Source of the DNA: Brevundimonas poindexterae
Lineage (GTDB): Bacteria; Pseudomonadota; Alphaproteobacteria; Caulobacterales; Caulobacteraceae
Assembly (NCBI RefSeq): GCF_020524625.1
Contig: NZ_JAIVLL010000001.1
Span: 1,138,684-1,202,683 of the forward strand
Length of the DNA stretch: 64,000 bases
Direction of reading: 5' to 3'
Position numbers and translations under genes: made by a program. This document shows, piece by piece, positions 1 to 7,951 of this stretch; position 1 is the first letter of the stretch; each line of letters opens with the position of its first letter. The notes below the pieces were generated by a model, which saw only the letters and a list, made by a program, of their open reading frames with translations, searched no databases and was not told the DNA's origin.

Positions 1-36
1 ATCCTGGAGCAGCTGGAGCGGTGGCGGCGGGGCTAG
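1..36 (+). CDS. C-terminal end of an upstream gene (partial)
   Basis: The first 36 bases read in frame 1 as the last 11 residues of a protein (ILEQLERWRRG) followed by TAG. The composition suits an alpha-helical C-terminus. The gene begins outside the window, so neither its identity nor its reading frame can be confirmed. The next gene starts 52 bases later in the same direction. Confidence 0.35.
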   Translation: MLEQLERWRRG

Positions 37-88
37 CGAAGGCGGCCGCAGGGGGCTAGCGTTCGGGCGGTTGTCCAAGGAGTGCCCC

Positions 89-1702
89 ATGAGCCTGTCC
101 CTGTCGCGCCGGTCGGCGCTGTTTGCCGGTGCGGGAGCTGCGGCCCTGCCGACGAAGGCCTGGGCGCAGGAGGCGGCCCGGGACCATTCGGAGCTGGCGG
201 CGGCGGTGGATGCCTATGTGATCCGCTGCATGGCGGCCTTTCCCGATCAGCCGGCGCTGGGGATTGCACTGGTCAAGGACGGCGAGGCGGCATTGACGCG
301 CGGCTATGGCGTCAAGGCCGTGGACCGGCCGGGACGGGCAGACGAACACACCCTGTTCGCCATTGCGTCGAACACCAAGAACGTCACCGCCGCCGCCCTC
401 GCAATCATGGTCGACGAGGGCAAGGTGAAGTGGGACGAGCCGGTGCGGACCTATCTGCCCGGCTTCACCCTGTCGGACCCGTTCATCGGCGAGCGGATTA
501 CCGTGCGCGATACGCTGAGCCATCGGGCGGGCTTCGGGCTGGGGGCCGGGGACCTGCTGTTCTGGCCGAACAGCGACCGGACGCGCGCCGAGGTGATGGC
601 GGCCATCCCGCATGTGCCGATCGAAGACCAGTTCCGGGCGCGGTACCACTACTGCAACCTGATGTTCGTGGTGGCGGGCGAGGTGCTGGCTGCGGCCTCG
701 GGCATGGCGTGGGAGGACTTTGTCCAGACGCGCATTCTGGACCGGGTCGGCATGAGCGACACCGCCGTGATGGCGACCCGCGCGGATCCGGCGAAGTCGG
801 CCCTGCCCCATGCGCGGGTGGGACCGCCGCTGCGCTATCAGGGCGAGATGACCCGCATCGCCGACAGTATCGCCGAGGTGTGGAACTGGGATTCCGCTGC
901 GGCCGCGGGTGGCCTGTGCGCCAGTCCGCATGACTGGGCCAAGTGGATCGCGGTGCGACTGGCCGACGGCAAGCTGGCTGACGGGTCGCAGCTGTTTTCC
1001 GAAGCCTCGGCGCGGGAGATGTATCGACCGAACATCATCAGTTCGTCCTCGCCCGGGCCGACGGCCGAGCTGCCGGGGCGGTCGATCGCCTCGACCTATG
1101 CCATGGGGCTGGCGGTGCAGGACTATCGCGGCGAGCGGCTGATCAGCCACGGCGGCGGCTCGCCCGGCGGGATTTCGGCGACGGTGCTGCTGCCCGGCCG
1201 GAACGCGGGCTTTGCCATCTTCTCGAACGCCGAGGAGAGCTATCTGCTCAGAGCGCTGCGGAGCGGCATCGCCGACATCGTCATGGACAAGACCGGCTTC
1301 GACTGGATCGCCGACAGCAAACGCTATGAGGCCGAGTCGACCCAGCGGTCGCTGGCCGCCGCCGTCGAAATCGACGCGAAACAGGCGGCGGGCGCGGCCC
1401 CCTCCCTGCCGCTGTCGGCCTATGCGGGGACCTGGCGCGACCCCTGGTACGGGGACATCGTCATCGAGCGCCGCGATGTCCAGCTGTGGCTGCGCTTCAC
1501 CCATAATCCCGCGCTGCAGGGCCCGCTGGAGCCCTACGACGGGGAGACCTTCCGCACCCGCTTCCCGGACAAGCGCGAGGAGGACGCCTTCGTCACCTTC
1601 GAACTGGAGAACGGCCAGCCGGTGCGGGCGACGGTCAAGGGCGTCAGCCCCGACATCGACTTCAGCTATGACTATCAGGACCTGAGGCTGACCAAGGTCT
1701 GA
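89..1702 (+). CDS. Secreted serine hydrolase, beta-lactamase / penicillin-binding-like family
   Basis: A 537-residue protein of the serine beta-lactamase-related family (class C, EstB or D-aminopeptidase type). The N-terminus has an SRR...LFAGAGAAALP segment that looks like a Tat signal, cleaved near AWA-Q27. The nucleophile motif SxxK is SNTK at about residues 94-97. The Tyr-x-Asn motif is YCN at about 188-190, and HGGG near 354 stands where KTG is found in classical beta-lactamases. The last ~100 residues resemble the DUF3471-like beta domain found after this fold. ATG at 89 is chosen because AAGGAG lies at 77-82; an in-frame TTG at 71 has no such site. The substrate cannot be told from sequence; peptidase or esterase activity is as likely as beta-lactam hydrolysis. 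Confidence 0.88.
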   Translation: MSLSLSRRSALFAGAGAAALPTKAWAQEAARDHSELAAAVDAYVIRCMAAFPDQPALGIALVKDGEAALTRGYGVKAVDRPGRADEHTLFAIASNTKNVTAAALAIMVDEGKVKWDEPVRTYLPGFTLSDPFIGERITVRDTLSHRAGFGLGAGDLLFWPNSDRTRAEVMAAIPHVPIEDQFRARYHYCNLMFVVAGEVLAAASGMAWEDFVQTRILDRVGMSDTAVMATRADPAKSALPHARVGPPLRYQGEMTRIADSIAEVWNWDSAAAAGGLCASPHDWAKWIAVRLADGKLADGSQLFSEASAREMYRPNIISSSSPGPTAELPGRSIASTYAMGLAVQDYRGERLISHGGGSPGGISATVLLPGRNAGFAIFSNAEESYLLRALRSGIADIVMDKTGFDWIADSKRYEAESTQRSLAAAVEIDAKQAAGAAPSLPLSAYAGTWRDPWYGDIVIERRDVQLWLRFTHNPALQGPLEPYDGETFRTRFPDKREEDAFVTFELENGQPVRATVKGVSPDIDFSYDYQDLRLTKV

Positions 1703-1739
1703 GTCCGAAAACCGCGAGACACCGGCGGGGCGTGCAGGC

Positions 1740-2864
1740 ATGGTTCGCGCCATGGAGAGCCCGCCCCCCCTGTCGGCTGAAGCCTGTTACCGCGCCGTCG
1801 TCGCGCGCGACGCGCGGTTCGACGGGCGCTTCCACACTTGTGTGAAGACGACGGGCATCTATTGCCGTCCGGTGTGCCCGGCGCGGACGCCGCTGTTTGC
1901 CAATGTGGAGTTTGTCGCGAGCGCCGCGGAGGCCGAGGCCCGGGGGTATCGCCCCTGCCTGCGCTGTCGGCCCGAAACGGCGCCGGATTATTCCGCCTGG
2001 CGTGGAGAGGTCGCGACCGGGGGCGCGTGGCGGGGGACAGCCAATACCGTCAGCCGGGCGCTGCAGATGATCGACGAAGGCGCGCTGGATGAGGGCGGGC
2101 TGGACCGTCTGTGCGACCGGCTGGGGGTCGGCGAGCGGCACCTGAGACGGTTGTTCCAAGCGCATCTGGGCGCCTCGCCGGTGGCGGTGGCCCAGACGCG
2201 GCGGGTGCGGCTGGCCAAGGCCGTGCTGCATCAGACGCGCCTGCCGATGGCCGAGGTGGCGATGGCCTCGGGGTTCGGCAGTGTGCGGCGCTTCAACGAG
2301 ACCTTTCAGGCGCTTTACGACCGGCCGCCCTCGGCGCTGCGGCGGGGCGCTGGTGAAGAGGCCGGCGCCGGCGTCGAGCTGTCGCTGAGCTGGCGGCCGC
2401 CCTATGAGCTCGACGCCCTGATGGCGGCGCTGGCCGCGCGGGGCGATGCGGTGGTGGGCGGCGTCTGGTCGCGCGTCCTGGACCGCGAAAGGGACGGTAC
2501 GACCGGACGGGTCGAGGCGAGAGCGGGCCGTGGGAATGCCCTGCAGGTCCGGGTCGAGGCCGACCGGCTTGAGGCCCTGCCCCGGGTGCTGGCGCGGGTG
2601 CGGCGGGTGTTCGATCTGGGGCATGACCCCGACGCCCTGATGCGCGATCTGGGTGAGGATCCGGTGCTGGGGCCCCGGGTGGCCGCGCGGCCCGGCCTGC
2701 GCCTGCCGGGATCGTGGGTGCTGGACGATGGGGCCGTGGCGCCCGCCGACCGCTGGCTCGATCCGGACACCGAGGCGCTGGCTGAAAACTGGCGTCCCTG
2801 GCGGGCCTATGCGGCGCTGTATCTGACGATGGACGAGGAGACCGATCATGCGAAATGCGCGTGA
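1740..2864 (+). CDS. Ada-type methyl-phosphotriester sensor / AraC regulator with a truncated AlkA portion
   Basis: The N-terminal ~80 residues are an Ada zinc-binding domain with cysteines in GIYCRPVC and RPCLRC. Counted from a second ATG at 1752 these are C38, C42, C69 and C72, the numbers of E. coli Ada, where C38 accepts methyl groups from phosphotriesters. Residues ~100-200 form an AraC-type helix-turn-helix, and ~210-321 match the N-terminal beta domain of AlkA (DNA-3-methyladenine glycosylase). The HhH-GPD catalytic core should follow, but the sequence goes from RPGLRLPGSW (ending at residue 326) straight to a tail with WRPWRAYAALYL, which matches the extreme end of AlkA. About 110 residues, including the helix-hairpin-helix, are absent with no frameshift. 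The protein is 374 residues against roughly 480-500 for full fusions. Methyl-sensing and transcription activation should survive; glycosylase activity is unlikely. It overlaps ogt by 17 bases. Confidence 0.85.
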   Translation: MVRAMESPPPLSAEACYRAVVARDARFDGRFHTCVKTTGIYCRPVCPARTPLFANVEFVASAAEAEARGYRPCLRCRPETAPDYSAWRGEVATGGAWRGTANTVSRALQMIDEGALDEGGLDRLCDRLGVGERHLRRLFQAHLGASPVAVAQTRRVRLAKAVLHQTRLPMAEVAMASGFGSVRRFNETFQALYDRPPSALRRGAGEEAGAGVELSLSWRPPYELDALMAALAARGDAVVGGVWSRVLDRERDGTTGRVEARAGRGNALQVRVEADRLEALPRVLARVRRVFDLGHDPDALMRDLGEDPVLGPRVAARPGLRLPGSWVLDDGAVAPADRWLDPDTEALAENWRPWRAYAALYLTMDEETDHAKCA

Positions 2865-3363
2865 GCTGTGGCTTGACCGGGTGGAGTCGCCGCTCGGCCC
2901 TCTGCTGGTCGTGACGGATGCGAAGGGCGTGGTCCATGCGCTGGACTTTGCCGACTATGAGCCACGCATGCGGCGACTGATGCGGCTGCGACACGGGGCC
3001 GTGGACCTGTCGGAAGGTGGCGAAACCGGGCCGGTTCGGGCGGCGCTCGAGGCCTATTTCGCTGGAGACGCCGCAGCGCTGGACCGGCTGCCGATTGAGA
3101 CAGGCGGCACCGAGTTCCAGAGGTCGGTGTGGCAGGCCCTGCGCGACATTCCGCATGGCCAGACCCGCACCTATGGCCAGCTGGCCGAGGCCATCGGGCG
3201 CCCCACCGCCGTGAGGGCCGTAGGGCTGGCGAACGGCGCCAATGCCATCGCCGTGATCGTGCCCTGCCACCGGGTGATCGGCCGCGACGGCACCCTGACC
3301 GGCTATGCTGGCGGGCTGGAGCGGAAGCAGTGGCTGCTGGAGCTGGAGCGCGACGGACGCTGA
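2848..3363 (+). CDS. ogt: Methylated-DNA--protein-cysteine methyltransferase
   Basis: A 171-residue suicide enzyme that removes O6-methyl groups from guanine by transferring them to its own cysteine. The active-site motif is IVPCHRVIG, preceded by the recognition-helix region RTYGQLAEAIGRP. The gene overlaps the preceding Ada-like gene by 17 bases, so the two are probably co-translated. Together they recreate the two halves of E. coli Ada (phosphotriester sensor plus O6-alkylguanine repair) as separate proteins, as in the Bacillus adaA/adaB arrangement. Confidence 0.95.
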   Translation: MRNARELWLDRVESPLGPLLVVTDAKGVVHALDFADYEPRMRRLMRLRHGAVDLSEGGETGPVRAALEAYFAGDAAALDRLPIETGGTEFQRSVWQALRDIPHGQTRTYGQLAEAIGRPTAVRAVGLANGANAIAVIVPCHRVIGRDGTLTGYAGGLERKQWLLELERDGR

Positions 3364-3409
3364 CGGTTTCACTTGCGTTCGGTGGCCGAAGGACTATGTT
3401 CATGCCGAC

Positions 3410-3430
3410 TTATGCTGAAAGTGAGCATAA
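3410..3430. promoter_or_regulatory. Palindromic operator candidate 1 upstream of nadA
   Basis: A perfect inverted repeat with 7-base arms, TTATGCT and AGCATAA, separated by 7 bases. Its core GCT-n7-AGC has the same spacing as the second palindrome 65 bases downstream (centres at 3420 and 3485). Position and pairing suggest a repressor of NAD synthesis. In alphaproteobacteria nadABC operons are controlled by NadQ or NrtR-type regulators; which regulator acts here is inference. Confidence 0.6.
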
Positions 3431-3475
3431 GGAGGGCGGTCGGGGCGATCCCGCCGTCCTGTTTCGGGCCTCATA

Positions 3476-3494
3476 TTTGCTCAGATTGAGCAAA
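3476..3494. promoter_or_regulatory. Palindromic operator candidate 2 overlapping the nadA leader
   Basis: A perfect 19-base palindrome: TTTGCTCA, GAT, TGAGCAAA. It directly abuts the nadA Shine-Dalgarno sequence AAGGAG (3494-3499), so bound protein would block transcription or translation initiation. It shares TGAGCAtA/TGAGCAaA half-site character with the palindrome at 3410-3430. Confidence 0.65.
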
Positions 3495-3505
3495 AGGAGA
3501 GAGAG

Positions 3506-4585
3506 ATGGCCGACGGCGCCTTTGGACTGTCCCCGGAAACCGAGCGGGCGACGGCCGCGATCTGGCCCAAGGTGCGCGATCATGTGACGCCGCTGGAATG
3601 GCCGGCGCAGGCGGAGCTGATCGTCGAGATCAACCGGCTGAAGGTCGAGCGCGATGCCGTCATCCTGGCCCACAACTATATGACGCCCGACATCTTCCAC
3701 GGCGTCGGGGACTATGTCGGCGACAGTCTGGGGCTGGCCAAGGAGGCCGCGAAGTCGAAGGCGAAGGTGATCGTCCAGGCCGGCGTGCACTTCATGGCCG
3801 AGACCTCCAAGATCCTGAGCCCGGACAAGACCGTGCTGATCCCGGACCTCAGGGCCGGATGCTCGCTGGCGGCCTCGATCACCGGGGCGGACGTGCGCCT
3901 GATCAAGGCGCGCTATCCGGGCCTGCCGGTCGTCACCTATGTGAACACGACGGCCGATGTGAAGGCCGAGACCGACATCTGCTGCACAAGCGCCAATGCG
4001 GTGCAGGTGGTCGAGTGGGCGGCCAAGGAATGGGGTGTGGACCGGGTGATCCTGATCCCCGACGAATTCCTGGCGCGGAACGTCGCGGCCCAGACGAACG
4101 TGGGCATCATCGCCTGGAAAGGCCGCTGCGAGGTGCACGAGCGCTTCACCGCCGACGACATCGCAGAGATGCGGGCGGCGTATCCGGGCGCGGAAATCCT
4201 GGCGCACCCGGAATGCCCGGAGGAGGTGCTGGCCGCCTCAGACTTTGCCGGCTCGACCGCCGCCATGAGCGACTATGTCACCCAACGGAAGCCGAAGCAG
4301 GTGGTGATGATCACCGAGTGCTCCATGGCCTCGAACGTGGCGGCGGACTCTCCGGACACCCGCTTCATCGGGCCGTGCAACCTGTGCCCGCACATGAAGC
4401 GGATCACGCTGGAGAACATCCGCGACTGTCTGGTGAACATGCAGTTCGAGGTGACGGTGCCTGAGGCGCTGATCGAGCCCGCCCGCCGTGCGGTCCAGCG
4501 GATGGTCGACCTGCCCCCGCCCGAGAAGCCCGCGCGCTATGATCTGGTGCGGGCCCGCCACCACGTCGATGTGGAGTTGATCTGA
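3506..4585 (+). CDS. nadA: Quinolinate synthase A
   Basis: A 359-residue [4Fe-4S] enzyme that condenses iminoaspartate (from NadB) with dihydroxyacetone phosphate to make quinolinate. Diagnostic segments are ILAHNYMTPDIFH near the N-terminus, DLRAGCSLA (Cys ~119), ICCTSANAVQVV (Cys ~159-160), HPECPEEV and GPCNLCPHMKRITLENI (Cys ~291 and 294); the three cluster ligands should be among these cysteines. AAGGAG at 3494-3499 supports ATG 3506. It is the first gene of the NAD operon; its TGA overlaps the ATG of the next small ORF by one base. Confidence 0.97.
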   Translation: MADGAFGLSPETERATAAIWPKVRDHVTPLEWPAQAELIVEINRLKVERDAVILAHNYMTPDIFHGVGDYVGDSLGLAKEAAKSKAKVIVQAGVHFMAETSKILSPDKTVLIPDLRAGCSLAASITGADVRLIKARYPGLPVVTYVNTTADVKAETDICCTSANAVQVVEWAAKEWGVDRVILIPDEFLARNVAAQTNVGIIAWKGRCEVHERFTADDIAEMRAAYPGAEILAHPECPEEVLAASDFAGSTAAMSDYVTQRKPKQVVMITECSMASNVAADSPDTRFIGPCNLCPHMKRITLENIRDCLVNMQFEVTVPEALIEPARRAVQRMVDLPPPEKPARYDLVRARHHVDVELI

Positions 4586-4698
4586 TGTACTATGTGGCCC
4601 CGACCCGGGTGGTGGCGAAGATCGAGCCGCGTACCCTGAAACTGTTGGCATTGGTCGCATTGTGGCTGGGTGTCACCCGGCCCACGTTGAGGCCATGA
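4585..4698 (+). CDS. Small coupled ORF (37 aa) between nadA and the S2P gene
   Basis: The ATG shares its A with the nadA stop (TGATG), and GGAG lies 8 bases upstream (4573-4576). The stop TGA (4696-4698) overlaps the start of the next gene as ATGA. The product MYYVAPTRV... has a basic stretch and then a hydrophobic run (LKLLALVALWLGV), so it could be a small single-pass membrane peptide. It closes what would otherwise be a 109-base gap in an otherwise overlapping gene chain. It may work mainly by coupling translation from nadA to the protease gene. No homologue is recognised. Confidence 0.5.
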   Translation: MYYVAPTRVVAKIEPRTLKLLALVALWLGVTRPTLRP

Positions 4699-5543
4699 GC
4701 CAGACACCTCCCTCTTCCCGTCCGCCCTATGCCGGCCCGTGGGGGTCGCTGCCCGAGCGACCCGCCGGGCGTGCGGAGACGCGCCCGACGCCTGCGCCCG
4801 AGGACAAGGGCCAGGGCGTGGTGTGGGGACTTCTGTCGACCCTGCTGCTGGGCGGATTCATCTGGTACCTGAGCCAGAGCTGGGTGATCGCGGTCGCCGC
4901 GATCGTCGGCCTGTTCGTGCACGAATACGGCCATGTGCTGGCCATGAACCGGCTGGGCATGGGCCCGGCGAAGATCTTCATCATCCCCTTCCTGGGCGGG
5001 CTGGCACGCGGCCAGCGCATGCCGAAGAGCGAGTGGGACGGAGTGCTGGTCTCGCTGGCCGGTCCGGCCTTTGGCCTGCTGGCGGCCATCCCGTTCCTCG
5101 CCCTCTATTTCTGGACGGGACAGGGGATGTGGCTGAACGGCGTGTTCGCCATTGGCCTGATCAATCTGGTCAATCTGGCCCCGGCGCCGCCGCTGGACGG
5201 CTCCAAGGCGCTGGGCCCGGTGCTGGCCCGCATCCACCCGATGGTCGAATATGGCGCGATGATCGCCGTCGGGGCGCTGGTGGTCTGGTGGGGCATCTCG
5301 AACGGCAGCTTCATCTTTGCAGCCTTCCTCGCCATTGCCCTGATCGGCCATCTGAAGCGCGGCCAGTGGCGGCCCGAGGGACGGCAGCTGAGCTGGCCCG
5401 AGGCGGCCATGAGTGTCGGCCTGTTTGCGGCCACCACGGTCGCCTGTGTGGCGGTCACGACCTCGGCCTTCCTGATCCCGACGGGTGGCGACATTCAGGG
5501 TGCCTTTGACATGATCTCGCGCTTTGCGGGCTTCGGTCGATGA
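4695..5543 (+). CDS. Membrane site-2-type (M50) zinc metalloprotease
   Basis: A 282-residue polytopic membrane protein. A proline-rich ~45-residue N-terminus precedes the first membrane segment. HEYGH (about residue 82) in a membrane helix is the HExxH zinc site, and LAPAPPLDGSK further on is the second M50 motif supplying the third ligand. Several hydrophobic helices follow. ATG 4695 is preferred over an in-frame GTG at 4662 because it overlaps the upstream small ORF's stop as ATGA. Its own stop overlaps nadB as ATGA. Such proteases cut membrane-embedded substrates such as anti-sigma factors. Its place inside a NAD biosynthesis operon is unexplained. Confidence 0.87.
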   Translation: MSQTPPSSRPPYAGPWGSLPERPAGRAETRPTPAPEDKGQGVVWGLLSTLLLGGFIWYLSQSWVIAVAAIVGLFVHEYGHVLAMNRLGMGPAKIFIIPFLGGLARGQRMPKSEWDGVLVSLAGPAFGLLAAIPFLALYFWTGQGMWLNGVFAIGLINLVNLAPAPPLDGSKALGPVLARIHPMVEYGAMIAVGALVVWWGISNGSFIFAAFLAIALIGHLKRGQWRPEGRQLSWPEAAMSVGLFAATTVACVAVTTSAFLIPTGGDIQGAFDMISRFAGFGR

Positions 5544-7084
5544 AGACCCTGCGTCATGACGGGCCACTGATCATCGGCGGCGGACTGGCGGGTCTGTCGG
5601 CAGCGCTGGAGGCGGCGCCGGCCAGGGTGATCGTGGCCACGCCCGCGCCCCTGCTGGAAGCCTGCGCCTCGGCCTGGGCCCAGGGCGGAATGGCGGCGGC
5701 CCTGGCGGCGGACGACAGCGCCGACCTGCACGCCGACGACACGGTGGAGGCGGGCGCCGGGCTGGTGGAGGCCGGGCGCGCACGGGCCCTGACCGAAGAC
5801 GCCCGGGCGACGATCCAGTGGCTGGACCAGCTGGGCGCGCCCTTCGACCGGAGCACGGACGGCACCTATCATCTCAGCCGCGAGGCCGCGCACTCTCGCG
5901 CCCGGGTGGCCCGGGTGGGGGGCGACGGCGCCGGCCGGGCGATCCTGTCGGCGCTGGTGACGGCGGTGCGCGCCAGCGCTCACGTCACCGTCTGGGACGA
6001 TGCCCGGCTGACCGGTCTGGTGCAGGACGAGACCGGGCGAATCCGGGGCGCCATCCTGCAGCGCGGTAGTCGCAAGGTGCGGGTTCTGGCCCCGGCCGTG
6101 ATCCTGGCGACGGGCGGGATCGGTGGACTTTATGCCCGCACCACCACCCCCGGTGCGCTCCAGGGCGAAGGCATGGCGCTGGCCTGGATGGCCGGGGCTG
6201 AAATCCTTGATCCCGAATTCGTGCAGTTCCACCCCACGGCCATCCGCCTGACGGTGGCCGGGCCGGACAGCCCGCTGATCTCCCCCCTGCCGCTGGCAAC
6301 CGAAGCGCTGAGAGGGGAAGGCGCGCGCCTGGTCGACCGGACGGGGGCCTATCTGCTGGGCGATGACGACAGCGCCGACCTCGCCCCCCGGGACCAGGTG
6401 GCGCGCGCCGTGTTTGCCGCCGAGATGGACGGCCGGGGTGCCTTCCTCGACGCCACCCGGGCCATCGGCGAGGCCTTTCCGACGGACTTCCCGGCCGTCT
6501 TTGCCGCCTGCATGCGTATGGGGCTGGACCCGCGACAGGCGCCCATCCCCGTAGTGGCGGCGGCCCACTATCACATGGGGGGCATTGCCGCCGATGCCGA
6601 CGGACGGACCACGCTGGCCGGCCTGTATGCCGTGGGTGAGTGCGCGGCGACCGGGGTGCACGGGGCGAACCGGCTGGCCTCCAACTCCCTGCTCGAGGCG
6701 GCGGCGTTCGGACGGCGCGCCGGACGGGCAGCCCGACGGGAAGCGGCCGGTGACAGCCGCGCCCTGACGACCCTCGCGGGTGAGCCGCTGCCGGAGACGG
6801 CACTGGACACCTTGCGTGCCCTGATGGACCGGCACGTCGGCGTGGTCCGTGACCGGGACGGCTTGCAGGCCGCGCAGGTCGCGCTGGACGATCTGGCCGC
6901 GCGCTATCCGGACGCCCTGCCCCTGATCGCCGCGCGGCGGGTCGTGGACGCGGCTCTGGCGCGCGAGGAGAGCCGTGGCGGCCATTATCGCAGCGACCAC
7001 CCCGGGACCTTCGCCGAAGCGCACCACACCCGGATGGTCCGGGACATCGCCCGCCCGGTCCTGCCCGTGCTCGCCGCTGAATAG
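5540..7084 (+). CDS. nadB: L-aspartate oxidase
   Basis: A 514-residue flavoprotein that oxidises L-aspartate to iminoaspartate, the NadA substrate. The N-terminal FAD-binding motif is IIGGGLAGLSAAL. Family segments include WAQGGMAAAL, the active-site region EFVQFHPTA, LVTEALRGEGA-like LATEALRGEGA, YHMGGI and the C-terminal ESRGGHYRSDHP. Length is normal. Its ATG overlaps the S2P stop by four bases and lacks a good Shine-Dalgarno, so it probably depends on coupled translation. Confidence 0.97.
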   Translation: MKTLRHDGPLIIGGGLAGLSAALEAAPARVIVATPAPLLEACASAWAQGGMAAALAADDSADLHADDTVEAGAGLVEAGRARALTEDARATIQWLDQLGAPFDRSTDGTYHLSREAAHSRARVARVGGDGAGRAILSALVTAVRASAHVTVWDDARLTGLVQDETGRIRGAILQRGSRKVRVLAPAVILATGGIGGLYARTTTPGALQGEGMALAWMAGAEILDPEFVQFHPTAIRLTVAGPDSPLISPLPLATEALRGEGARLVDRTGAYLLGDDDSADLAPRDQVARAVFAAEMDGRGAFLDATRAIGEAFPTDFPAVFAACMRMGLDPRQAPIPVVAAAHYHMGGIAADADGRTTLAGLYAVGECAATGVHGANRLASNSLLEAAAFGRRAGRAARREAAGDSRALTTLAGEPLPETALDTLRALMDRHVGVVRDRDGLQAAQVALDDLAARYPDALPLIAARRVVDAALAREESRGGHYRSDHPGTFAEAHHTRMVRDIARPVLPVLAAE

Positions 7085-7098
7085 AGGACAAACCCGGA

Positions 7099-7944
7099 AT
7101 GCGCCCTGCCTTGCCCGACATCCTGATCCAGCCGGTCGTGACCGCCGCCCTGGCCGAGGACCTTGGGCGTGCGGGAGACGTCACGGCCGCCGCCTGCATC
7201 CCCGAGGATGCGCGGCTGAAGGCGGCTTTCGCGGCGCGCGCGGACGGCGTCATGGCTGGCGGTGCCTGTGTGCGGCTCGCTATCGCCGCGCTGGATCCGG
7301 AGGCAGAGATTTCGGTCCGGGTTCCGGAGGGTGAGGCCTTCTCGGCCGGCGAAACCCTGATTTCAGTCGAAGGACAGGCCCGGGCGGTGCTGGCCGCCGA
7401 GCGCACGGCGCTGAACCTGCTGGGGCGGCTGTGCGGGATCGCCAGCCAGACCCGGGCCTTTGTGCAGGCCGTCGAGGGGACCGGCGCCCGGATCGCGGAC
7501 ACCCGCAAGACCACGCCCGGCCTGCGCGCCCTGGAAAAGCATGCGGTGGCCTGTGGCGGCGGATTGAACCACCGCTTCGGTCTGGATGACGCCATCCTGA
7601 TCAAGGACAACCATGTGGCGGTGTGCGGCGGGGTGGGAGAGGCCGTGCGCCGGGCCCGGGCCCATGCCGGACACCTGATGAAGGTCGAGGTCGAGGTCGA
7701 CGGTCTGGATCAGCTGGACGCGGCCCTGGCCGAAGGGCCGGACGTGATCATGCTGGACAACTTCAGCCTGACCGACCTGAGCGAGGCGGTGGCCCGCGCC
7801 GGGCAGCGGGTGACTCTGGAGGCCTCGGGCGGGGTGACGCTCGAGACCGTCCGCTCGATCGCGGAGACCGGGGTCAACGTCATCTCGGTCGGGGCGCTGA
7901 CGCACTCCGTGCCCAATCTGGACATCGGACTGGACGCCGTCTGA
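7099..7944 (+). CDS. nadC: Nicotinate-nucleotide pyrophosphorylase (carboxylating)
   Basis: A 281-residue quinolinate phosphoribosyltransferase that converts quinolinate and PRPP to nicotinate mononucleotide, completing the de novo branch begun by NadB and NadA. Recognised by ERTALNLLGRLCGIAS, DTRKTTPGLRALEKHAV and LIKDNHV, which carry the substrate-binding Arg, His and Lys residues. It starts 14 bases after nadB with AGAGGA upstream. Last gene of the operon; the next gene is convergent. Confidence 0.97.
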   Translation: MRPALPDILIQPVVTAALAEDLGRAGDVTAAACIPEDARLKAAFAARADGVMAGGACVRLAIAALDPEAEISVRVPEGEAFSAGETLISVEGQARAVLAAERTALNLLGRLCGIASQTRAFVQAVEGTGARIADTRKTTPGLRALEKHAVACGGGLNHRFGLDDAILIKDNHVAVCGGVGEAVRRARAHAGHLMKVEVEVDGLDQLDAALAEGPDVIMLDNFSLTDLSEAVARAGQRVTLEASGGVTLETVRSIAETGVNVISVGALTHSVPNLDIGLDAV

Positions 7945-7951
7945 GGCCCGA

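Noticed and set aside
56..1753. A 565-codon minus-strand frame opposite the serine hydrolase
   Set aside because: Antisense shadow of a gene with clear SxxK, YxN and HGG motifs; no domain in the shadow.
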